64,000 bases of DNA. Origin: Climacteris rufus. Taxonomy: Eukaryota > Chordata > Aves > Passeriformes > Climacteridae. Shown here piece by piece: positions 30,201 to 42,200 of this stretch (the stretch's first letter is position 1; every line of letters begins with the position of its first letter). The stretch covers positions 252,875-316,874 of the forward strand of contig VZRZ01001141.1 of NCBI GenBank assembly GCA_013398175.1. The letters are read 5' to 3'. The notes beneath the pieces were generated by a model, which was not told the origin of the DNA, did not search any database, and was given only the letters and a program-made list of their open reading frames with translations. The position numbers were made by a program, and so were the translations under genes.

Positions 30201-33200
30201 CTTGGTTTAGTGACACCAGCAAATTCTAAAGATAATTATATTGGTTCTAACGGAGGTAGAGTTCAGCAGCCCTGCCAGTGTTGTGCTTCAGTTGATAACA
30301 CAGCGTTGTTTTGGCTACTGCTGAGCAGCACTGTCCCTCTAACATTCTCCCCCATCAAGGGGCAGGGAGTGGGCAAGACCTCGGGAGGGAAAACAAGCAG
30401 GCCAGCTGACCCAAAGGAACCAAAGGGATATTCCATACCATATGACATCAGCTCAGATATAAAAGCTGAGAGAGAGAGGAGGAGGAGGGGGGGGCACTCT
30501 GTAATGTCTGCCTTCCCACGGAACCACTACGCGTGCTGAGGCCCTGCTTCCCGGGACGTGCCTGAACATCGCTCGCTGATGGGAAGTAGAGATTGACTTC
30601 TCCTTCTTTTGCTTGTGAGCGCACAGACTCTGCTTTTGCTTTTCTGTCGCTTCAATAAAAACTGCCTTATCTCAATCCACTGATTCATCTTGTCCTATCC
30701 CCTGTCCCTCTCGGGGAGGGAGCTATAGGGCAACTTGGTGGGCACCTGGCACCTGGCCAGAGTCAAACCATCACAATTATAAATTACTAGAAACAGCTTT
30801 TGAAATAGCATTCAAACTGCACATGAGCAAAACTTTAAAAATCTCATAGAAATCATTCCCAAATTCAGGAAATATTACATACACTGCATGTCCTTACTTA
30901 AACAACTGTACAGAGTACTTCTGAGAACCAAGACAACACTGAACAGAGTAAGTCATCCTGGTTTTGAAATACATTTCTCCTAAACCTTCATCTCTTCCTA
31001 GCGTAGGTAGCTTGGAAAGGTTACACAGTACTGTACTTCAGCTTCTGAACACCAAAAATCAGCAAGACTTTGATTTCTCTCAACAGCATAACTGTATTGT
31101 TACAATTTCTATACCATCATCTTGGCAGTGATACAAGCTGAGGTGGCAAAGCAGTAAAGGTGCACAATCTGTTATCAGTGTTGCTTGTAAGAGCTGAGTG
31201 TAGCCACAGACTAGAGTCCTGGACAGAAATTTATAGTGTAAATATAATACAATGTTGTAGTATGAATTTTTGTATTATACTTAAAACTGCAGGTCTTGAG
31301 TTTTCATAAATTTTAAAAACCCCTCAACAAAACGTCAGGTATTATTCTCCATTTTTAGAAACTGAACTGCAACTAAACAAATGTCAATGTTGGATCCACA
31401 AATCACTTCAAATTCTAATTGACAGCTCCTTTAATTGAAAGTGTCAAAATTACTTTCTCTCTTTATAAAAGGTAAGTCTCAAATCTTCAGATGAAGTGTG
31501 ACCTTTCCAGTTCTCTCCCTACCTTCATTTTCAATGACAACGTGAAGACTAGATAATTTTCAAGTTTCTTACATTAAACTTACTCTAACACCTTTTCTTT
31601 TTGGAACTGGAAAACCATCCTGTAAGAGTTTAATAATACAATTCTCTTGAAGAAAAAATGAATATGCTTGTTCTTACCTTGGTAGGAAGACACTTTCCAC
31701 TACATAGAAGTCTTGCATAAGAACATCTCTGTCTGGTTTTGACGTAAGGTTTCCTACCGTGTATCCTATTCCCAGCTGAATAGCACCTTTAATAGCCGAG
31801 GATGCAGTCTGTGTACAAAGTAAAAATTCAAGTATGAGTTTGCTAAAAGCAGATTTCTGTTCTTTGTCAGCAATGTTATAGCTAAACACTTTGATTATAT
31901 ATTATGTATAAACAACAGCATGCCATCTTTACATTCCAGAACTCAGTGAAATAACCGATTTTAATTAAAAGAGTTAAAAGAATCAATATACTAGAAAAAT
32001 CTACAAAAATCAATTCCCTAGTTGTACAATGGCAAATTTTTCAAATTGCCCAAATAATTTGGATATGTGGTTCTAACTCAGCATAGAATCATAGAATTAA
32101 TACCAGGTTGGAAGGGGCTTTAAGAGGTTCAACCTTTCTTTGGCAAAAGCATGGCCTAGACAAGACAGCCCAGCACCTTGTCAAGCCAAATCTCAAAAAT
32201 GCCCCATGCTGGGGAATCCAGCAATTCCAGGGGCATTATTCTGCTGGCTGTTTGTTTTTACTATGAAACATTTCCACTTGTGTTACAGTGGAATATTGCC
32301 AGGAGTAACTTTAACCCATTATCCCTCACATTCTCCATGGCATCTCTATCTTCTTTTTAACCACTCTTTAAATACTAGAACAGGGTGATCTTTCCCTTAA
32401 CCCTTCTTTTCTCAAGGCTGAACAAAACCAGCTCTCTCAGCCGCTTCTCACACGTCGGGCTTCCCACTCCTTTGATAATTTTTGTGGCCCTTCTTTAGAT
32501 CCTCACCAGCCTGTCCATATATTTTTTGAAGAGTGGAGACCAAAACTGACAACAGTATTCCAGGTGTTCCTGACAGTATTCCTGACAAATGCTGACAAGA
32601 ACGGAAAAATCTCTGCTGGTGATGCCTTTGTCAATGCAGCCAAAGATCTTAGTGGATTTCTTCACTGTAGCAGCACACTGCTCACTCATATTGAGTTTGT
32701 TGTTCACTGGGACTCCCAGGTCCCTTTCCATAGAGCTGTTCCCCAGCCTTGTGCTCCCAGCCTGTGCTGCACTCCTGGATTATGTTTTCCCAGATGTAAG
32801 ACCTTATATTTGTCCTTGTTGAACTTCATAAGGTTCTTATTTGCCCACTCTTCCAGCCTACACAGGTTTTCATGACAAGTGGCTCTCCCTTCCAAAGCGT
32901 CCACCTCCCCACTCAGTTCGGCACCACCTGCAAATTTCATCAGCATATACTTGATCCCTGAGTGATAATTAAGTCTCTGCATGATCTCTTATGAAACAGT
33001 GTTGGGCCAAACACCAATCCCTGGGCGACCCCACTTGTGCCAGGTTTCCACCAGGGAAAGGAGCCATTTACCCCTCACTCTGGGTGCCACCTGTGGGTCA
33101 GTTCCCCACCCACCATACAGACAACTTGTCCAGACCATAACACAACAGCTTCACCAGGAGGCTGCAGGAAACCAGAGAAAAAGCCCTGGAGAAATACAGG

Positions 33201-36200
33201 GAGACAATGTCCATGGCTTGCCCCACACCAACCAAGCAGGTTACTTTGCCATAGAAGGTAATTGGATTTGTCATGCACAGTTTGCCCTTGGTGAACCTAT
33301 GCAAGCTTTTCCTGATTGTGTGCTTCATCTGACTTGTGATTGCTCCCAGGATTCTTTCCATAACGTTTTCCTTTGCCTTACTACTAACCTTCAGAGTGCA
33401 CAGCTGGACCCCAAACTCCACATTACTGTGATCACTGCAGCCAAAGCCATCACTAACCAAGATATCAGAAAGTTGGTTTCCTTGCTTTGTGAGTAGCAAG
33501 TCCGGCTGTGTCTCATTCCTCGTTAGCATATCTAACATTTGTATAAGGAAGCAGTCCACTATGCATTCCAGGAAGTTGTTGGATGACATGAGGTGCCATT
33601 GCCCTACCAACAAATGTCTGGGAACTCATAAGTCACGCATAAGACCCAGGATCTGATACCTAAACTTGCTTAAGTGACCCTGCTTAAGTGTCCTTATCAT
33701 CTTGGGTTGGAGGTCAGTAGCAGATGCCTAATCTAAGATCCCCCTTGGAGATGTCTCTTCTGATGTTGACCCAGAGCGTTCGATAGGGCTTCCACAGTCA
33801 CTGTAGTTGACTTCTATGTGTTCATGATTCACTTCAACACAGAACACTCCACCTCCATTTTTCTGTCTGTCTGTACAAAACCTATAGCCATTTTTTGTCA
33901 TCCTCTTAAGACATTTCCAATCTAACTGGACATTCAAGTTGCTTCAGGAGTTTGAAGCAGTATGCATTATATTCTGGCAAAAAAATGGTCACAAATTCCA
34001 GATGATTGTACATTCATGCTAAAGCATCACAACACAAGCCTATGGCTGAAATGTTGATTCTAGATACAAATGTATTTATTGCATTCTGCCTAACAGTGCA
34101 AGAGGTGCATTGACTGAGGGGAATCCAGAGAAAAATGGAGTGATGGTGAAATGTCTGTATAAAAATCTACCCTCAAAGTGTAATAACTAAATTCAACAGC
34201 CAGGACAGAGAAAGATTAAAAAAGACAGCATTCAATTATTATACTATGTATGTGTAAATTGAGACCATCTCTGAAACTTTCTCATGCTGAATAGGCAGTC
34301 CTGATGCTTGAATTTAAAAAAAAAATGGCAGAACTGAGTCAAAATCAGAAACTAGTCAGAAAAGAAATTCTAAAGAAAAGAAAGACACAAGGGAATAAAG
34401 AAAACCATTAGGCAGGGAAACAAGACTATGAGGAAAGGAGTATCTCCCTTGCAAGATCTATTTTCATCAGTTTGAAGACAACATCTTTGGTCCCTGTTTT
34501 TAGGTTTTACCTCCCACCCACCAAACAAGCAAGAGACTAACAATGGAAACAAAGAACACCAGAAGTTTCATGATCAGAACCACTTCAGCACTTGAAACAG
34601 AACCATTTCAGGAGTGGAAATTACATAAGAAGTGGTTTAAGTGCACAAAGATACTCTTGTTAAAACCTCTTGGAACAGTACATACTAGAGTGAGTGCTTA
34701 TTTTTAGAAAAGAAAAGACAGATATGTGTAGCTTCTAAATAATTAAGACTGCACACCAAGCAGAACTTATAGTTGCATAATAGTTTAGAACAGGCAATTT
34801 GGTAGGAACAAACAACACTCCATTCTGAAAGTGCTACTTCTACAACTAAAAAGATTTGGCTTTGTGTCATAAGAAGAGTCACATTTTTCTTTCCTTGAAA
34901 GGCTTCTATTCATGAATGATTAATGCCCAACAAAAGCTGTAATTATGTAACTTGATCAAGCCAATACACATACAAATAGTTTGTGCTTCACTGCTGGATG
35001 CCCATCTTGTTCACTGCCACAGCAAGCAACTATGTCTGAAAGAACAGCAGATAGGACAGTACAACACAGGACATGCCATTCCAAATAAATCCTAATAAAA
35101 CCCACAGTCTTCAAAAAAACAGGTAAAAGCCAGGTAAGGTGAGAATGTGATTTCAAAAGGAAGACTCTGGCTCACCTTTCAAGCTTATAAAAAATATCTG
35201 TAGTGGTTTTTTTCAAATTCAGAAGAAGACCTACAGACCTATAGTCTCTAGAAAGCAGAATGTAAGGCCTTCTACTGCAATGACACAGCCCTTACCCACA
35301 AGGTTAGCTTCCTGTTAATTTTCACTTCTGTTGATAGTATCATTAGCAATCACTCATCCTTTCTGCAGCAATCACAGCAGTTGGTTTAGCAGAAAGGCAA
35401 TGTTATGAAATCGTTCAGGATACTTTAACAACTGCTTTAAAACAAACTGATAGCAGCTACTGTATGCTGAATGCAACTGCTGACCCAAAGTCAGCTTTTG
35501 TCAATCACCACTAACACCAGCAAAGGCTGGTTACCCAGTATCTCCTTAGCAATTGACAAGTTTTTGTTTTCGCAATCCTTAAAATAAAAACAAAGCAAGC
35601 TTTGGAGTTTGTCTTTAAAACATCACTTGTCTTAATTTTTTAATATTACTATTATTATAATTAAATCCAAGGAAAAGATTTAAAAACTTCTTCTCAAGCT
35701 TTAGCAAAAATGTTCTTAAAACATCCATTTTATTACTACAAAAATATATTTACTGGAAACTGCAAATGCAAATGGAAAAATGGAAGCCTCTTGTGCATTT
35801 TTCCTTACTCAGACACTTCTTTTAAAGCCCATGAAGGTAGCAAAATCTAGTTTCAAACCCAAGCCCCTGATTTATTTCAATTTGTCTTGAATACTCTCCT
35901 GCTGTAGAGCAAGCAATAAAATTCAGCCACCTTCAGTGCCATGAGTTTTTTCAGCCTTTAGACACTGAAATAATTTTTTCCCCCTATTAGCCTCATGAAG
36001 AGGTTCAGAAAATGGCCCTGAGACTGTCTATCAGCTTTAACTGTAAAGCTGTCAGTGCACAGTGACTGTACAGGGACTCCCAGATCATTTAACCTATTAT
36101 CAACCTTCTGATGCTCAAGAAATATTAAGGGATGAGAATAACCAGCAGGATGAACAAGCTGATGAATTTTAGGTTATGAAAGTGATTGAATTTGTAGCAA

Positions 36201-39200
36201 ATGGTGCACACTATGACAACTGTCTTGGTTACATAAAGGGGCACAACAAAGTAAAACTACCCTCATCCTCCTTTTGCTGTTTAGGATATTACTGTCTACT
36301 GCAGAGGTGCTTTGATATTTCTATGCCTGTAAAAAATACTTAAACTATCTTCTTTATGAAGAAACATACCTTTGTCTCTTTTTGTCAAAAGTAACTATAT
36401 TTTTTTCTATATTTCTAAAATTCTATTTCTGTATTTGCTAAAAGAGCAAAGAGTATTTTGTAAATACTAAAAATTATATGCAGAGTCAAAGTGTAAAAAC
36501 AGGTTACAGGATGAAATATATATGTAATCTAGAACACAGACAGTTAGCTATATGGAATATTTGCATCACTGATACATATTCTAGCACTGGATGCGCTGTT
36601 CTCTTAAATTACTTTCTCTGCAGATGGGTATTCCTCTTGCTTTACATTACACTAAGCTAAAATCCTTTTTCAGAGTAGCAAAATAAATGAGAGCTTAAAT
36701 CCTCTCAAATCAGGTCTTAAGTTTGCACATGATCTCACAAATACATTAAGTAGGATTTAAACATTGCTTTTCTTACAAATAATCACTTTCAGGTAGTCCT
36801 GTAAAATTTAAATTCATTATTTTAATGAAAGACAGGTGTTAATCAGACACACATAATGCATATAAAGGCACTCCATATTCAGATAACAAAAGAAAAAAAT
36901 CAACTAACTGAAATTATCTAAGAATGGCGTAAGTGAGGGACAAAGCTACTGAAAGGATTAAAAAAGTCTGCCCTTTAAAGAAAATGAGAAAAAAATGAGG
37001 GTTGGCAAAAAAAAAGTTACTATAATTTCAGAAAGTATATTATATATTAGCCAATAATTATTTCTGTTAGAGTGTGAAGGTTGTAAATAGCTGGCAAACC
37101 TAACAAACTGCTAATGGGTCACTAAAGGTACACTGTACACAAGGATTTCAGATATAGTAAATACATTTATTCTCTTAAACAATTTTCTTCATATTTTCTC
37201 CATAATTGTATGGGACTATAAACAACATAAATCAATTAACAAACCACAAGCAGAGAGGAGCTGAGCAGGACATAGGCTTCATTTAATTTAATAGAAGTTC
37301 CTCTCTACTGTCATTCAAATTATTTTTCCATTGTTCTTTCAACACTTGATTGTTCTTTGCTAAATTTGTATGCATTTCCCACAACATGCTCATGAAATGT
37401 AACTCTGATATTATTGGCTTCTTCAAAAGCAGACATCCTAGGGACACCTTTTAGGATTTGATGGATGTGAACTCTGTCCTTGTTTATGTGTTCTCCCCTT
37501 TTATAACTCATTTTATTGCAGCTGAAGTTTAACCTATGAACTTCCTGGGGCAAAGATGGTGATTTTTCCAGAAGACATCTGGTTTATTGCAGGTGCTATA
37601 GAGCAATGAAGAGAAATTAACTCTGCCTCAGAAACTCTACCTCATCATCACTCCGGAAGGCAAAGTGATGATTGTTTTCTTTCACCTTCTCTACTACTGT
37701 CAATTCAAACAGGTTTTTAAATCTGCCTAATGAAATTGCAGATACCTAGCTACCACAGTTCTGTGTAAGAGATGGGGAGAAACAGACATCTGAAAAGAAG
37801 CCACTGGTTAACACTGCTTTGCAACCACGCTTCCCACAAAGAAGTTGTCACTAGTTCATTTCTCTCTACTATTGCATGTGGAGAAGTCTACTTTCACCTC
37901 CTCCACTATCCCATTTTCTCCTTGGTGGGACAATAAACTGTACTGGTATAAAATAACTGCCTGCCTTCAGGCAACATTCTCAGTGAAATAAATTTTAAAT
38001 AAAGAAGAAAAGTATTTGCAGGTTTCACTTGATCAAAATTATTCAAGCCATATGAGTTATGCCAGGTATGAATTTTCTACTACAAGCAGGCATTTGTTCT
38101 TCAGTTTTACTAGTTACCGTAAGTACCAGGAATCCACCCATACTATAACTTCCATGCAAACACAGTTTATCTTTTCCAGACTTCTGAGAAGACATAACCT
38201 GCCATAAATTGTGTAACTCTTTAGCCAAACCATCTGAGGAGACTGCCTGTTAATAAACTATACATTTTCTTCAAGCAATCTTTAAAAAGACCTCTCTTAA
38301 AACATTAGGAAGTGGCAATTATATTCAAGAGGTACACAAGTGGTTATTGCCTAGTCCATTGCTTCTGCACTAGATCGGTCTTGTCTTTGAGTGCCTGCTG
38401 TGCTTACAGTCTCATTGTAACACACTTCTTGTAGCTGCTTCTGGATGGCACTGGCTACCCCATCTCAGTATGCTTTCTGTAGCTGCCACACAATAAATCA
38501 CAAATAGGGACATAAAAATTGTGATATCAGAAAATCCCATCAAATTAACTAATCTTACTGTTTCTCCACAGCTTGTAATCACGGGTCACTACGGCCACAG
38601 TATGTCTTCAAACTTCCTTCAGTTCTTTACTCCTCTCTAGCAAATGTCTGCCCACCTTCTGCAGGACACATTTCATGGAGATGGACTTCTGCCCATCGTC
38701 TGTGTGTGTGTGTGTGTGTGATTATTCCAGTTCAACTGCAACAGAACAAGTTTTCTAATCCCAGCTGAATCTGATCTCCCTTAATTTTCCAAAACTGGAT
38801 TCAGGTGACTCCATGGATTTCAATTAATTTTTCCTCCATTTTAAAACTTTTATGCTGAAACTTCAGAAGTAGCCATGAACCCAACTACTCTGGTTGTTTT
38901 ACCTTTGAAGAAAAGAATTTGAGACCTCTGAGCTTGGAAGTAGCCATAGCTCCAAGCAAAGACAGTACTTTCAGTACCTTTGCAGATGCATAGAATCTGT
39001 AAATGAGAACACGGGTCACAGTGCAGAAACATCTCCAGGAGTGAAGTTTCGGTGTCTACGAGAAAAAGTAGCTGACCTGCAGGCATTAGATATAGGGCAT
39101 AAGACAATGCCAAAAGTGATCAAGCAATGCTGCTTGCACATATTTGCAAGCTCTAACAATAGGTAGCAGGCTTTCTTTACCCAGGTAAATTCCCTTTGCT

Positions 39201-42200
39201 CCTGGCAAAGTGACTCACAGTTATGATACGCTGTTTTGAACAGGTTATGTAAAGTGCTTGTAATATGCTAAACAGAAGAGCCACAATATATGTAATAACA
39301 AGAAACAAACTCTAATTATATGCTGGTTTGGCAGCCTTCAGACTAAATGTAGAGATTGTGGCAAACCAGGAGCAGTTTTTCACAAGTGCACATCTACATC
39401 TACTTTGCTTTCTGGTGTGATTTTCTTCTACGCATTTAATGTGCTTTGACAAACCTGTCATTCTTGACACCATTCTAGTATTAAGTATCAGGATGCTACT
39501 GAAATCTGATTTGTCAGGGAGCAGATTCAGGGACTATGTGATTGATGACATTGTAGTGCAAAAGCTGCATTTGTGTCAGCTTCTCACAACAAAGTCTGCA
39601 AAATAATAGGGAGGAAATGAAAAAAAAATCTACTGCATACTCCAGATATCAGTGACAAGACTGTGATGAATATCTAAGAGAAATTACAGTCAGGTGACTG
39701 GATTTTGTTGCAAGCTCCCTTGCCACTTTGCTTAGGTTGCTCAAGAATACAGTGAAACAAATCACCAGTCTCTCATGTCCCTTAACTTGTTTCTCTCTGA
39801 ATATAAATCCGACAAACTCAAGCAAAAGAACCAAACAAAAGCCCCAAACTAAAAACAAAAGAAACACAAGATTAACCCAAGCTAACCAACAAAACAACCT
39901 GAACAAACTGGCCACAGTTTGCATAATTTATGATTTCTTTGATCTCAAAGTTATTTTAATCCCCTACATTAAAAGCTGCATTGAACACATATCTGTGAAG
40001 TGTCTCTTCCATCAACTAAGCTCTTTGATCCAGGTGACTGAAATACTTTATTGTTCATATTCACACTGTAGACTTAGCTACTTCTCAAAATTTACAAATA
40101 GAGAGAGAACCCGGGAGTAGTTTCAAATTATGTTTGCAGCAAATGCATGCAGCTAAACAGCTCAGCAGCCCTACCTAAAATAGCACCATCTTAAAAACAG
40201 AAAAATACTCTAGTTTTCAGAAGGAAAAAAAACAACACAAAAAGCAACCAAAGCCCAAAACAAACAAACAGAAAGTTGTGTACCCTCTTCCCTTTCAAGG
40301 ACTTTGACTAGATAACAACAGACAAATAAAAGCCAGAAGAGCATTTGTGTCAGAATGAAGCAGCAGAAAAACTGAAAGCTAAAAAAGAAAAGAGTGGAAT
40401 GAAGAGCAGGATTCCTAATGGAAATCATGCTCTGTCTTGGTCCAGTTATGCATTTCAGAGTGTGAAAAATAGGGTAGCAATGCTCATGCAAGGCCTTTCA
40501 CAAGATTATGGAAATGTAAGAAATTCCTTGGAACTTCTAGGTATTTACATTCATGCAGCTGGCAAGTCAGCTGACTACTGTAGGAAATTGAAAAACTGGA
40601 GATTCATTTAATTCAAATAAAGCTGTTACCTACCTCTATTGTAGCTGAGCTGAACAAAAAAAAATAAAAATAAAGAAATTGCAAGAATCTGAAGACCCAG
40701 AAATTAAACTGATAGCCTTACAGACTATTTACTATTCTGGAAAGCTTTATCGTGGATGAAGTCAGAGATGCTCTTCTGGAGAAAGTTTGTTTTCACTCAG
40801 CTGAGGTGAACTTAAAGCAGTGACAAACTATCATTACTACAGAAGTTTGTAATAGTTCGATAGCTCTTACAAACTAACTGACATAGATTCAGGAACATAT
40901 GAAACATACTGCACTGAAAAAATACTAGAGGTCAGAAATAAACTTTTCCACTATAAACAAAATGCCTTTTTCCCCTATGATGAACAGACAAGTAATCTGT
41001 TTGGGAACCCTGCCAAGGCCAAATATGCTAAAGAACTACAGGCCATGGCACAAGCCAAGGTATTGACCTCTGCTTTTCTAAGTTGAGGGTTACAAGCTTA
41101 TTATGTTAAACAAAAAAAAAGAAAACCTGGAAGTGAAGTCTGACCAATGAGAATAGGTTTGTAAGCACAGTCTGACTTCAACACTACATGAGTATCTTGC
41201 CCAAGTGTTTCCACTGTGATGAAGGTCAGTGGTGGACTGGAACAGAAACTGCCCAAGAGGCTGAAAAAGCACCAACTGAGGAAACAAGCTCTTCCCTAGC
41301 CCATATTTCTAGAGAAAGTGGCACAGTAAGTCACAGGACAGAATTGCACGTGTTTTTCAACCAAACAAGTGTAACTATACATGACTGGAGAACTGTAAAT
41401 GCAACATCTGCAGGCAATTTAAGACAGGCAGGTCTTACCTGCAAGCAAGTCTTCTACAGAGCAAGATCTCTCTGTGTAACTTACCTAAAAACATGGAATT
41501 AAATGAGAAATGACATGAAATGCCTCTGCTGAACACAGGTTAACCTGTGTAACCCTGTAACCCACCTCCTATCACTGATTCTTCTGAACTTCCCTAAAAA
41601 ACCAGAAACAATGTATATGGAATATCTGAAGAAGGTGAGGATCACAGAACAACAGAATGGTTTAGAATTGTGTGGTCATCTGGACCATCCTCCCTGCTCA
41701 AGCAGAGCCTTCAAGATCTAACAAAGTACAAGGTTTCCAAGGAATTTGGCTTAAGAGAAGATAGACATTGTTAAAAGTGGGGTATCAGGCAAACATATGC
41801 TACCAGTTAGCCCTGCATGGATAAATGGTGGGGTCAAAATTTACTAAGTACTTATTAAAACTACCACAAAAAGGAGAAGTATGGTGATAATATTTGGGGA
41901 TAATACTAAACTATGGGGCATATGCAACACAGGGTCTTGAACACAGAAAAACCAAGGGTATAATTATATAAAAAATAAATAAATTGGCATATGATACAAC
42001 AACGGGCAGTTCAGGGGAAAGGACAGAACTTGGAGATGATAGTCACTGTGATCTGTCAGTGTGCTGTGGCTGTGAATCCTAGGTTTTGTCAGAGGTATTT
42101 CCAGTAAATACACAGTAGAATTTGTGCCCTAGTGAGTAGAACTTACTTGGCTTCCTCTGGAATATTGTGAATTTATAATTGAAAAGGAACAGAGAAGAGT

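Noticed and set aside
30144..30539. 131-codon + strand frame
   Set aside because: Most of it falls in the solo LTR, whose U3 is non-coding.
36045..36090. CR1-like phrase GGGACTCCCAG
   Set aside because: The match is only about 11-15 bases with no extension on either side.
39728..40120. 130-codon + strand frame
   Set aside because: Driven by an A-rich AAACAA-like tract. Simple-sequence translation, not a gene.
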